Positions 10,191-20,221 of a DNA stretch of 27,900 bases are shown here, one piece after another; positions within the stretch are counted from its first letter, which is position 1, and each line of letters opens with the position of its first letter. The stretch is taken from NCBI GenBank assembly GCA_900095095.1, contig FMBT01000070.1:1-27900 (forward strand), read 5' to 3'. Under the pieces are notes generated by a model. It was not told where the DNA came from and ran no database searches. It was given only the letters and a program-made list of their open reading frames with translations. The translations under genes were made by a program, and so were the position numbers. Origin of the DNA: Fragilariopsis cylindrus CCMP1102. Its lineage: Eukaryota; Bacillariophyta; Bacillariophyceae; Bacillariales; Bacillariaceae.

Positions 10191-10580
10191 TATTGCTGAT
10201 TATCTCTAAATTGTGAACTTGCTTATTTGAACATTGTCAAAGCGCTCGTCATTGTCAATATTAAAATGACAAATGACATTCTTACTTTGCTTCGCTAATA
10301 TTCTTTTCGATTTTAATGACACTGAATTATTCACGACGACGAAACAACACTTCGCGCCATAATAAAGTTCTAACGGCGCGCGTCGTGACGATTCCACTAG
10401 GAGGACGTTGTTTAACAAATAAATTCCTCACACACTCTAAACTCTGATGACACTCGAACACAACACAGATCGAGAAGTGAGTAGTGAGTGAGTCGACGAC
10501 GTCCACAATAGATTCAGATTTGAGTAGACTTCTCTTCGGACCAATTGATATATTTGAATAGTTAAACGTACGATAGATAG
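10191..10580. promoter_or_regulatory. Shared 5' region of two divergent genes
   Basis: About 390 bases separate the start of the coiled-coil gene (-) from the start of the CENP-X gene (+). Both promoters must lie here or in the untranslated leaders. I see no box I can name. Short minus-strand open frames across it look like chance. Confidence 0.4.
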
Positions 10581-11100
10581 ATGGAGAAAATACCCCACGA
10601 ACTGTCCAAAAAGCTCGTTTTGAGTTATCCACCGGAAACAGCCAAGTCTAATAAGAGAGTGTCAACTGATACCGCGAGTGCTATTTCAGAAGCATTGCGA
10701 CTCTTTTTGGTTGACGCGCATAGGTAAGTCTTGAGAAGATAGCTGGCATTAAGAAAAACTAAGATAAATTCTCGAGGAAAAGACACAGTTTTCTGATTCT
10801 CTCGCAATATTTTCTGTTCTTGTTTGATATTAGGCGTTCGTTGGTTGAGGTAAGAAGACTAGTACTACCGTAGTACAAGTAAAAAATATTTATGTTTGAA
10901 AACCGGGTTGAAAAATAGCTGACTCTAAAATTATTGCGATCTCGTGCTCTGTTTTTTGTAACATTAAAAAAAAGGCGGAATGTGATGAAGATATTAACCT
11001 ACAACAAAGACATGACGAATCTGATAGCAAAGCTAAAACTCCTATAGGAGCGAATCATGTTACTAGGATTGCTGGAGATATCCTAATGGATTTTTCTTGA
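10581..11100 (+). CDS. CENP-X/MHF2-like histone-fold protein, three exons with a 16-base microexon
   Basis: Exons 10581-10723, 10834-10849 and 10975-11100 join in phases 2 and 0 to 94 residues; human CENP-X has 81. Donors are GTAAGT and GTAAGA. Acceptors are ATTAG and an A-rich AAAAG. The protein starts MEKIPHELSKKLVLSYPPE. The first fold helix is VSTDTASAISEALRLFLVDA, then HRRSLVEAECDEDINLQQRH, and it ends HVTRIAGDILMDFS, matching the family ending around LLLDF. CENP-X pairs with CENP-S in a histone-like tetramer. The pair works at kinetochores and, as MHF1-MHF2, with FANCM in DNA repair (family knowledge). The 16-base exon supplies one base of an Arg codon plus Arg-Ser-Leu-Val-Glu in the middle of the fold, so dropping it would break the frame. 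No exon exceeds 48 codons, which is why no long open frame reveals the gene. It converges with the ERGIC3-like gene, 116 bases apart. Confidence 0.8.
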
Positions 11101-11216
11101 GGTGGGCAATACTTTTCCTTAGCATCATAGATACTGTATTGTAGTGGTATATTAGAGTATTTTTAATTTTTTTAATGTACAGTGATACAAATGAGTCTCA
11201 TCACTCAATAAATTAT

Positions 11217-12988
11217 CTATTGAACAAGACCTTGACCTCTACCAGAGCTTCGTTGGTTTTGAGAATAAAGTATTTGATCCAAAAGCCCCATGGTTGTAAC
11301 GACTCCGCCAACAATAGCACAAACCGAAGTAAAAAATCCCAGATAACCCTTCCGATAGTCTTCGACTATTTCGACATGCAGAGGCGATATTTCGTAGAAG
11401 AAGAAAACACCAGGGAGACCTCTACCACCTCCTGGATTGACGTGTCTCAAATGTTCCGTGACACTGTATTGATTAGTTTGAATGCTCGTCCCGTTTTTGA
11501 ATTTTACTAGGGTTGGGACAATCTTCAAATTACCAACAAGTCAATTTCATTTAATAATATGTTATGAGTGAGCGTCATATCGATACGAAAGAGAGAGAAA
11601 AAAATGATCACACAAACACACAATTTAATTTAATTTTCAATTCAAGACGTACTTTAAAATAATACTGGTACATGCCATATCCATCGGCAATAACACGATT
11701 TACACCGTCTAGTTGATTTTTATTTCCAGGAAATGCATCTCCGAAACGAATCTTGTGAACAGTGTGTGTCATATTGAATTGCTCGAAAGTACTGATAGAA
11801 GATGAAATTAATAAATGGAATGAACGAAAAAGAGAAATAAAATGTTATTTCACACGATAACATTTCTCTATTTTTGATCAATCGATTAATCAATCACCGA
11901 TTCAATTACTTACCTCAAGAGCATTTCGAATATTGATCCAATATCTGACGGATCCATAGCATGGTCCATCTCCCGACCAGGAGCCAAGTGAAAGCTCCCA
12001 CCACCGCTATCGAGTGCAACGAGGCCATGTACATTGCATCCTTCCCCTTCATCTTCCTTTACATTTTTCTTCTCTTTTCTACATTGATCAATTTCGTCGG
12101 GGTTTTGGATATGCCACCCTTTACGAGTGTAGGCACGTTTCACATCGTCACATGTATCGCAACATTCCCCTTCTTCTCCAGCGCCAAAGCACGAACCACA
12201 ATCTACAGTTTTTTCTTCCTCATCATCGGTTACACCCTTCTCTTTATTCATAGTATCAAATAACTCTTCTAGATGCTCTTCCTTCAAAGTACTTCCCTGC
12301 TCCAGTTTGCGTTTATCTCCTAAAAATTCAATTTCTCCCTCGTCGTCAACTTTGATCCTGTGCTTCCAAACGTGATGACGTTGATCTAAATGCAAAGACT
12401 GGGTCTGACCAGAGGGATCATTTGCATCAATTTTTAGAACACTACATGGTACGAGGGGAAGACTTATATCGAATTCTACGTCCAGTCCAGTCGGGGAAGT
12501 AGCATTGACGTGTACCCTTTCCGTCATTATAAGCTTGAAATTGTAACCCATCTCCGTAAACACCAAGTAAGTGATTGCTATATTGAATTTATAGGAGGAA
12601 ATGATGGAAAATAAGGATGAAAATACTATTACTAAGTAGTAATGACTTCGCAATATACACTAATAAAGTTTTACAATTGAACGTACCAATCACCGTCACT
12701 ACCGAAAGCACAGCTCCATGAAATGTATAAACCTGTAGAAGAAGAAAAATGTTTGCCAAAAAGATTAGAATTTTAACCATTACTCTACTTGAATCCAATT
12801 GATGATAGAAAAGATCCTTCACCAAGCACACCATCGTTTTCATCTGTTTTGTTACATACAAAGAAATATATACTCAGGTTGATTAGTAGACTAACACTTA
12901 TTGAATATTATTATAACACACTTACTCGAAATTCCTTCGAAACGCTGCTATGGTTGTCGAACTTGCGTAAATTTTCCTGAAATCCCAT
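11217..12988 (-). CDS. ERGIC3/Erv46-like cargo receptor of the early secretory pathway
   Basis: Five exons, 12988-12926, 12732-12687, 12577-11914, 11791-11653 and 11522-11217, keep the frame (phases 0, 1, 2, 0) and give 405 residues; human ERGIC3 has 383. The N-terminus reads LRKFDNHSSVSKEFRVYTFH, then GAVLSVVTVIAITYLVFTEM, a first membrane helix. The lumenal part carries VHVNATSPTGLDVEFDISLP and a diagnostic cysteine cluster (CGSCFGAGEEGECCDTCDDV followed by KRAYTRKGW). Later come NMTHTVHKIRFGDAFPGNKN, QLDGV and GMYQYYFKIVPTLVKF. A second membrane helix lies at YLGFFTSVCAIVGGVVTTMG near the C-terminus. Members cycle between ER and Golgi in COPII and COPI vesicles with Erv41-type partners and retrieve or export cargo (family knowledge). 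Introns are short with clear GT-AG ends. Confidence 0.9.
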
Positions 12989-13907
12989 CTTCGTTGATCG
13001 CTTTCGTTTAATAAATGTATTACTTCTAAAAGCTCTGCTCTCTACTGGTGTCGTCGTCGTCGGTCGTCGGTCGCTTGCTTTTTGTAAAAATACAAGTTTA
13101 AAGTTCAAAGTCATATTTTTATTTGTGAAGCCACAGTTAATTCAATAATGTTGTGTGGTGATAATCGTTAATCGACCGTTATTGGCGAAAATCACATTAA
13201 AAGTGATTTCCCCCGTCCCCCCCCAAAATCTTCCCATTTTGTACTAAATATAAAATATAGAAATGAATCTTCCCATTTTGTACTAAATAATAGAGATGAA
13301 GCCCTTTTTAAGATCTCTGACTTCTGATCAAAGACACCATGCATGCATTGTTTCGTGTATAATTGTATTAACTTTTTGGATCTACCTAATGGAACACCAG
13401 AAATGCTTTCTTCCAGGCTATGTGTGGTGATAGATTTTGTAATACCATTGTTAGTTGATCAATTCATTGAAGAGAACATTGACTAAGGTGCAGAACATTA
13501 CAACAAACCAACACACTCTTTGACTATAAGGTGTGAAACCTCTATGTTCCATCAGCTTCCTGGGTATCCATTAGAGGACTACTCGCTATATGATTCTTCA
13601 TTTATTCACTTCCACACTAGTAGCTAGATAGACATTCATAGATAGATTATATCATTCACATTTCACATACACAAAGACTATTTTGTGTATCTCAATCAAA
13701 CAGTCTATTACTATTCTGACTTCTGCTATCGTTGCCAGTATGCAAGTATTCTAAAATTATGACTGGATTGACCTGAATTATCCTCCTCCTTCCTCCTTAA
13801 TATAAAGCGTCTACAGCAGCTGGACATTGTTTGACAAATGATTTTCTACAATAACAGCATGTGATATTTTTTTGATATGAATGTACTTTTAATCAGAGGC
13901 AAGCGAA
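12989..13907. other. Intergenic region, no gene seen
   Basis: About 900 bases between the ERGIC3-like start and the stop of the ligase-aminotransferase fusion, both on the minus strand. It holds the promoter of the former and the 3' end of the latter. There is a C-run at 13210-13224 and a 24-base direct repeat at 13227-13289. I found no open frame or RNA structure I trust. Confidence 0.5.
13227..13289. repeat. 24-base direct repeat
   Basis: Identical 24-base copies (TCTTCCCATTTTGTAC core) lie at 13227-13250 and 13266-13289, a 39-base spacing, in non-coding sequence. It looks like a small local duplication. Confidence 0.8.
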
Positions 13908-16900
13908 TCAATTATCCCATCTTGGCATTTTCTCAAAGTTGTCGCAAATTGTTTCGACTTCCTGGGAGGTATTGTAATGGGCGAGAGAAATGCGAAAAAC
14001 ACCATCTTGATTGTCGGAAAAATTGAAGTCATCAGACAGATAATTTGTGCATAAGAAAAATCCATGACGACAAATAATTCCTTTCTCGAGACAAAAAGTG
14101 TAGATGTCGCGAGACGGGATGATTTTGTGGACGAAAGATACTGTTGGGAGACGAAGTAAAGCACTGCGATCACTTCCACTGCCACTACCGCAATGAAGGT
14201 ATTCCATACTCGACCCATCTAATATCCTCACCAAGGGGTAGCGAGAAAGTCGCCGTATTAGTGTTTTAAGCAACGACGTTTCTACTTTTCGAAACAGACT
14301 ATAAACTAGCCTCACTTCTCTCATAGAGACCATGGTATCGGTTGCAATCATGCCAGAAGTGAATGCAGATTTGCCTCCTAATTTCCCTTCGTACCAATTG
14401 GATACCAATTTAAAATACATCCCTAGTCCTTTAGCTCCGGCACAACTTTCGTTGTTTGCAGTCCCTGATTCAAGTAGAATTTGCAGTCTTTCTTCGTTAG
14501 TGGTTGTCCCGGGACAAGAAGGATCGTTTGCCTCTAGAAATTGTTCGATTGATTTACTTTGCTGGTTCGCCATTAACACTCCTAAATGGGGTCCAAATAG
14601 CTTATGTATTGAGACAACGTACCAATCCACGTTTCCTCCAAAGTTCTCGTCAAGTCCAACGAAGGCATGAGCAGCAACTGCAACACCATCAACAACAACG
14701 TGAGCATAACCGTTGCTATGGTATTTTATCATTTTAGAAAGGGCTGATATTGGTCGAATCGAACCCAATACGTTTGATGCATGAGGAAGGGCGACTACTC
14801 TCGTATGAGGAGTAATGAGATCATTTATATTGGAGGAGGTTTCATACTTTGATAGTAACGGTAGCGATGACGATGACGATGACGATGACGATGAACTATG
14901 TTCATCCTGATGCTTTTTTCGAAAAGGCGTCCAAAGTTTGATTGTGGCACCTGCTGTTGTTGCCGCCTCAATCCATGGTTCAAAGTTTGCTACATGATTC
15001 TCTGTACTGAGCACGACTTCGTCAGTTGAAGAAAGGAGCTGAACATACCGTTGAGCGAGTGATACTAAAAGGGATGTCGTATTTAAGCCGAGAAGGACTA
15101 CCGAGGACGCGTCCGTCTTCTTCTCATTACCACCTACTAGTATTTTTCTGAGTGTTTCACGGGCAGCAGCTTTCGTTTCATTTCCAATTATCTCCCTATG
15201 TCGACGGATGAGTGATTTTTGGACACAATCAATCACAGATTGCGGGACTTGAGTTCCACCAGCATTTTCAAAGAAAATTTGCTGCTGTTGTTGTTTTGAA
15301 TCATTGAAGGTCGATTTGTTATTATTGTCGTTTTGGTGATTAGCGACATCACCATTAGTTGAACAGGAAGAAGAGGAAAAGAATGGAAATTGTGAACGCG
15401 CGAACCTTGAGATTTCAATAGCAGTTGTACTAGTATTCACATTATCGTTACAGACATAATCATCACCGTTATCGTCATGTTTGACGTTCGATTGTAGTTG
15501 CGTACCCTTATGGTCATCGTTATTGTTATCATGTTCGTTTATATTAGTTACTTCGTCATTTCGATCTTGGTTCCCGCCATTCTGTTGCATCTTATTCTTC
15601 TGTACTTTACTTTCATACAGTGCCCATCTTATTTTGTTTAAAATGGAAGCCTTGGAGGGTAGTATCAGGTCTTCTTTTCGTTCATGACTGTTGTTGACTT
15701 GTTCTGTACCTGTACTAGTACTACTCCTATCACTTCTATCACTACTACTAACGGAACAATGCTGCCATCCACCTGCAATAGGTAGATAATTGTGATCAAT
15801 CTTGGGAATTATCCAATATGTCATCCAATCTCTGAGGACTTCGTTGTGCAAATTTTCTGCGTGGGGCAACGAAGAAGCTGTATCTTGGCTTGGTGGTGAA
15901 TTTATTTCTAATAAGTAGGCGACAGGTTGTAATGTCTCATCAGAATTGTTACCGTCGATAACAACATCCTCTTTCTTCTTGTACGACAACATAAAGTCCA
16001 TACCACAATATTCAAATCCGTTGTTCTTCTGCCCTCCCTCGATAAAGCCTTTCCTAAAAGATTTTTGTACAACAGCGGAAACTGTTGCTTGAACGGAGGG
16101 AAAGAAATCTGCCAAGGGAATAATGGGTTGTTGCTTTAGATCGTCGTCGTCGTCACTCTTCCAAGTCGTATATTTGGTCTCACAAAAATCTGCAAGGATC
16201 TCACCGGCAAATTTGTCGTCATCGTGACTGTTTGCGCAACAGTTTGTAATGTGGGTGGAATCTTTAAATGCTTTTCCATCATCACTACCGGTATCGTCGT
16301 TATATATGGTAAAATTGTCATTGGCAACGTGTAAAAACGCCCGCCGATGGATAAATGCTTGACCATCACACGTAATAGTCACATACACTCGTACGTGACA
16401 TTTTTTTCCGTCATATAGTACTGGTGGCCAAACATATTCTTGTGCCACATATTTATGTGATTCAAAAAGCGGACTTGTACCCGAGTCGCAGTCACCAAAG
16501 GCCTTGGCGTTTTCTCGCCCTACAACCCATACACCACCTGCGCCATTCGAACCTGCATCCTTTACAACCCACCAATTCAACATATTGATAGGTGGTCGAT
16601 CGACTACCAATTTTTGTTCTGCTGACAAGTGAGATGGTGACTTTGATGACCCTACTGCTAAGTCAGGCAAATTGCTAATAATTTTTTCCAGTTCGTATCG
16701 CCGTTTCTTTTCGTCGTCGTCGTCGTCGTCGTTGTGATCATTGTTGTTGTCGGTGGTAAGGAGCTTAACAGACTCGGCGAATTTATTGAAACCATTTAAG
16801 CCACAGAAAAGATGAGTTTTACATGTAGCCAATAGTGGATCCCGGTTGACCTTCTTACTACTGCTGTCCCAGGTACGAGTATCATAATCATCAGCAAAGA

Positions 16901-17267
16901 GTCGACCTAATACCCACTTCGAATCCAGTATATTAATTCCGTTTGGCAGATGAGAATATACTGTTACGTCATCTCGATAACCTTTGGTTTCTCGACGGGG
17001 AGAATTTTCCCATAGAAAACTGGGAATCATTGTTGTTTGCGACTTATAAGAATCTGCCGTAGAAACATCGTCGGACGCATCGACTCTATTCGGAGTTATA
17101 TCAACCCATTCTTTTGGAAGAAGTGGCGAGAGTCGAGCATTGGCAACGACACCTGTCACCACATAACTGTGACGAATCCCTGTAGTTGCAGTATTAGTAG
17201 TCGCCTCGCTTATCTTGTTGTTTTTGGACTTCCTATTGAGGTTGATATCATCCACTAGTTCTTTCAT
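13908..17267 (-). CDS. Fusion of a tubulin-tyrosine-ligase-like ATP-grasp domain and a class V PLP enzyme
   Basis: One intronless frame of 1119 residues starts at the ATG at 17267. Residues about 90-500 are a TTL-family ATP-grasp domain. WWVVKDAGSNGAGGVWVV holds the ATP-binding Lys near 236. YVAQEYVWPPVLYDGKKCHV and RVYVTI come next. HITN aligns with the family HLTN, FEYCGMDFML is the Mg-binding Asp region, and YLLEINSPPSQ (Glu near 454, Asn near 456) closes it. A 170-residue Asn/Asp/Ser-rich linker follows. Residues about 664-1119 are a class V aminotransferase fold of the cysteine-desulfurase-like type: FFENAGGTQVP, HVANFEPW, VVVDGVAVAAH (cofactor Asp near 860) and VVSIHKLFGPHLG (Schiff-base Lys near 889), then RHGFFLC and VFRISLAHYNT. 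TTL proteins ligate amino acids to protein side chains; PLP enzymes of this group act on amino acids. The fusion suggests linked steps on one amino acid or peptide, but the substrate is unknown. There is no signal peptide. Frame and motifs argue against two merged genes. Confidence 0.85.
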   Translation of the reverse strand: MKELVDDINLNRKSKNNKISEATTNTATTGIRHSYVVTGVVANARLSPLLPKEWVDITPNRVDASDDVSTADSYKSQTTMIPSFLWENSPRRETKGYRDDVTVYSHLPNGINILDSKWVLGRLFADDYDTRTWDSSSKKVNRDPLLATCKTHLFCGLNGFNKFAESVKLLTTDNNNDHNDDDDDDEKKRRYELEKIISNLPDLAVGSSKSPSHLSAEQKLVVDRPPINMLNWWVVKDAGSNGAGGVWVVGRENAKAFGDCDSGTSPLFESHKYVAQEYVWPPVLYDGKKCHVRVYVTITCDGQAFIHRRAFLHVANDNFTIYNDDTGSDDGKAFKDSTHITNCCANSHDDDKFAGEILADFCETKYTTWKSDDDDDLKQQPIIPLADFFPSVQATVSAVVQKSFRKGFIEGGQKNNGFEYCGMDFMLSYKKKEDVVIDGNNSDETLQPVAYLLEINSPPSQDTASSLPHAENLHNEVLRDWMTYWIIPKIDHNYLPIAGGWQHCSVSSSDRSDRSSTSTGTEQVNNSHERKEDLILPSKASILNKIRWALYESKVQKNKMQQNGGNQDRNDEVTNINEHDNNNDDHKGTQLQSNVKHDDNGDDYVCNDNVNTSTTAIEISRFARSQFPFFSSSSCSTNGDVANHQNDNNNKSTFNDSKQQQQQIFFENAGGTQVPQSVIDCVQKSLIRRHREIIGNETKAAARETLRKILVGGNEKKTDASSVVLLGLNTTSLLVSLAQRYVQLLSSTDEVVLSTENHVANFEPWIEAATTAGATIKLWTPFRKKHQDEHSSSSSSSSSSSLPLLSKYETSSNINDLITPHTRVVALPHASNVLGSIRPISALSKMIKYHSNGYAHVVVDGVAVAAHAFVGLDENFGGNVDWYVVSIHKLFGPHLGVLMANQQSKSIEQFLEANDPSCPGTTTNEERLQILLESGTANNESCAGAKGLGMYFKLVSNWYEGKLGGKSAFTSGMIATDTMVSMREVRLVYSLFRKVETSLLKTLIRRLSRYPLVRILDGSSMEYLHCGSGSGSDRSALLRLPTVSFVHKIIPSRDIYTFCLEKGIICRHGFFLCTNYLSDDFNFSDNQDGVFRISLAHYNTSQEVETICDNFEKMPRWDN
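14864..14894 (-). repeat. GATGAC hexamer microsatellite (polyserine on the minus strand)
   Basis: About five copies of a six-base unit encode a run of serines, alternating TCA/TCG on the coding strand. They sit in a loop of the PLP domain of the fusion gene, the same codon pattern as the polyserine tract at 5284-5326. Confidence 0.8.
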
Positions 17268-17621
17268 TTCTCAACTAATACAAGGTCGCTTATCTTCGTA
17301 ATCTTCAGTTGTATTGTATAGTATTGTATTGATCATTGTCATATGAATGATATTACGAGTTTTTTTTTTTAAGATTTAAATATTCGAATAATAATCATTC
17401 ATAATTCATTTCTCCCCCCTTTACTGAATCCCCCCAAGTTTGGCCCCCCTGTACCAGGTATGTTCGAATGTTCGAATGTACGAATGAAAAAGGATAACAA
17501 CATTTAAAGTAGACATTGTACTTTTAGGTCAATGCATCAATGTAGCAGTACAGTAGATCATCGAGGACATCGAACATCGTTTCATACATAAATATAGACC
17601 TATAAAGGAGATTCCCCCACA
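17268..17621. promoter_or_regulatory. Shared 5' region of two divergent genes
   Basis: About 350 bases lie between the fusion gene (-) and the helicase gene (+). The stretch contains a T-run at 17362-17371, C-rich patches at 17413-17450 and a TTCGAATG motif repeated near 17463-17485. No known promoter element is recognised. Confidence 0.4.
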
Positions 17622-20184
17622 ATGATCTCCCGTCGAATACAAATACTGCAATCATTGACTGTCTCAAACACAAACTATCATGCATACCGTTCGTACCAAA
17701 ATAGCGCGAAGATATTATGCTCTACAGGTTTTGTCGGAATACAAGTACCATCTAATCATATACGAGCTACACTATCGTTGTCGCCTTTCCCATCATGGGG
17801 GTCATCTTTTTCACCGATGTTGCAAAGGCCTGCTTCTATTTCTTTCCATTCGACCGTCGCGCATAATAAAGAAATAATAAAGAAAGTGACACACAGCAGC
17901 GATGATGATGAAGACCGATTTCATCCTTCGTGTCGATTCGAAGACCTGAACTTGCACCCTCAAACACTTAAAGCTCTTCGAAGGCAGGGCCTTCATCGAT
18001 TAACAGAAATTCAAGAAAAGACATACGATTTCATCCTCAATGGGCATAATCTCGTTGCTCGGTCTCGGACAGGCACTGGGAAGACACTTGCATTTTTGGT
18101 CCCAAGTCTCGAGCGGCAACTTTTACGAGAACAACAATACAACAATAACGATGATACAATATCCACCTCAATTGATAAATTCAAAAACAACTTCAGAATA
18201 CCGATTCTTGTCCTTGCTCCAACCAGAGAGTTGGCTGCGCAAATCCATAAAGAGGCGGAAAAGTTATTATCAATACACGACAATCATCGCGATAGATCTT
18301 CCAAATTATCTGCACAAGTCATTTACGGTGGGGTTCCGAAAGAAGAGGATGTTCGCCGATTTCAGTCTCGATTGCCAACAATTCTTGTAGCTACTCCAGG
18401 AAGATTGAAAGATCATCTGTAAGAAAAAGAAGAAATAACACTGTTTGCCCTATATTCATTACCTTCGAGTTTTATCTTTCTTTCTGTGGTGCTGACTTTC
18501 GAATGCCTTTTCTTAATTTTATACTCCTTGGTTCAGAGCCACGACCACATTGAAACTTCCTCGTCGGAAGCATAATGACGAGAATAATGACGTTGATGCT
18601 GAACGCACCATACCGTTTCGATGTGCTCTTCAAAATGGAAATTTGAATACTTTGGTTTTGGATGAGACAGATCGACTATTGGAATTAGGATTCAGACGAG
18701 ATATTCAGGATATTTTATCCTGCCTGAACGATACTTCCACAGGAGCATCGGTTCTTCCCTCCTCCTCCTCTTCCATTTCAACGCACTCATCAGCACCAGG
18801 AACACTATGCCGGCAAACGCTTTTATTTTCGGCAACGCTAGCACCTGGCGTTTTAGATGTTGTGGATCTTGCTATGTCAACATCTTCATCCAAAAATAAT
18901 CAAAATGGTGGCAAGCGCAACAATAGTAACAATGATAGCGGCAGCAGCAATGGTGATGAAACTTATTACCAAATGGTTGATTGTATTCACGACGACGATC
19001 CCACGACGCATACCAACATGAATACCGAGCAATCTTATATAGTGTTACCATCACAAAGATTTTGGACTGGGTCAATGGAAGTCCTACTGAACTTAATGGC
19101 GACAGATAGAGCTGATGACCATGATAAAAAATCATCGAAAAAGAAAAAAAATAAGATAATTGTATTTTTTGATATGACACGACTGGCACAATTATATTCC
19201 AAGTTTTTATCCTTGCGATTGGGGTACACAACAGGAGTATGGGAAATCCATGGGAAAATGCATCAGCGAGAACGAACCGTAGTCGCAAGACGATTTCGCA
19301 ATGCCTCACAAGGGATTTTGTTGACAAGTGATGTGAGTGCTCGAGGTGTAGACTATCCAGACGTTTCCCATGTGATTCAAATTGGGCAGCCAAAAGATAG
19401 AGAAACATATATTCACCGACTGGGAAGGACGGGTAGAGCCGGAAAATTAGGGAAGGGGCTGTTGATTCTTCCAGAATTTGAAGAAGACTTCGTCGAGGAA
19501 GAATTGGAAGGGCTTGAATTAATCCTCGACGATCTCTTGCAACATCGTTTACTATCCAATAAGACGAAATCAGCAGAGTTTAGAATACGGAAAAATCTCA
19601 AGAATGAGTTGGGTCTCCTACGACAAGATATGATCGAAGGGCGAGATCCTGCAGAAATGGAACAATCATTGCTTCTAGCCTATCATTCTATGATTTCGTT
19701 CTACTTTCAAAGTCGTCGTCGCGACGGATCAGAACAATCGTCGGAAAGTTTAGTTTCTTTCATTAATCAACTCATCCAAGATTTTGGACTATCAGAATTA
19801 CCAGCCATTGATTCAAAGCGCGCTACGAATATGGGTATTGAAGATCTCCCTGGACTCAATATCCGAAAGAACTGGGAAGATCACAGTTGGCATAGTAATA
19901 GTGACGACGGATTTCAAAGGAAAGAACACGGTGATTTTGATGAATGGTTTGGTGTGCCTCGTGGTAGTCCAATAATAGAAGGAAAGAGCAATTCGGTTTC
20001 AAGGCAAAAGGAAGAATACGAACAAAATAAGTACAACCCCACTAACGTAAAGGACCGAGAACGCCAATCACCGATAAGCCCAAAGCGTATCACGAGACAA
20101 AACACAAACACGAAGAGCAGGAGGAACAAATTAAAGTACGACAATTTCCAAAGGTGGGAGAATTCATTGGATTCCAAAATATAG
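17622..20184 (+). CDS. DEAD-box ATP-dependent RNA helicase, probably mitochondrial
   Basis: Two exons, 17622-18418 and 18537-20184, joined in phase 2 across a 118-base intron (donor GTAAGA, acceptor TTCAG), give 814 residues. Helicase motifs in order are the Q-motif region (FEDLNLHPQTLKALRRQG), SRTGTGKT (Walker A, Gly-Lys-Thr near 153-155), PTRELAAQ, TPGRL, DETD at about 308-311 in place of DEAD, FSAT, VFFDMTRLAQLYSKF, TSDVSARGVDYPDVSHVIQI and HRLGRTGRAG. Several low-complexity insertions lie between motifs, one just before SAT and one after it. The N-terminal 85 residues are rich in Ser, Arg and hydrophobics with few acids, consistent with a mitochondrial presequence. The organisation recalls Mss116-type organelle helicases (inference). 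The C-terminal 150 residues are charged and likely disordered. The gene ends 37 bases from the convergent oxygenase-like gene. Confidence 0.9.
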
Positions 20185-20221
20185 TAGATCTTTGTTCCAA
20201 TAGCGAATCATTAAATCTTAC

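Noticed and set aside
10206-10632. Overlapping minus-strand open frames upstream of the coiled-coil gene
   Set aside because: They overlap the divergent promoter region and the first exon of the CENP-X gene, whose spliced product matches a known family; the minus frames do not.
11175-11510. Plus-strand open frame of 111 codons
   Set aside because: It is antisense to the last exon of the ERGIC3-like gene, whose sequence (membrane helix and IVPTLVKF) fits the family.
13300-13860. Possible tRNA or small RNA gene in the long intergenic region
   Set aside because: Reading both strands I found no cloverleaf-like set of stems and no T-loop consensus; a covariance-model scan would settle it.
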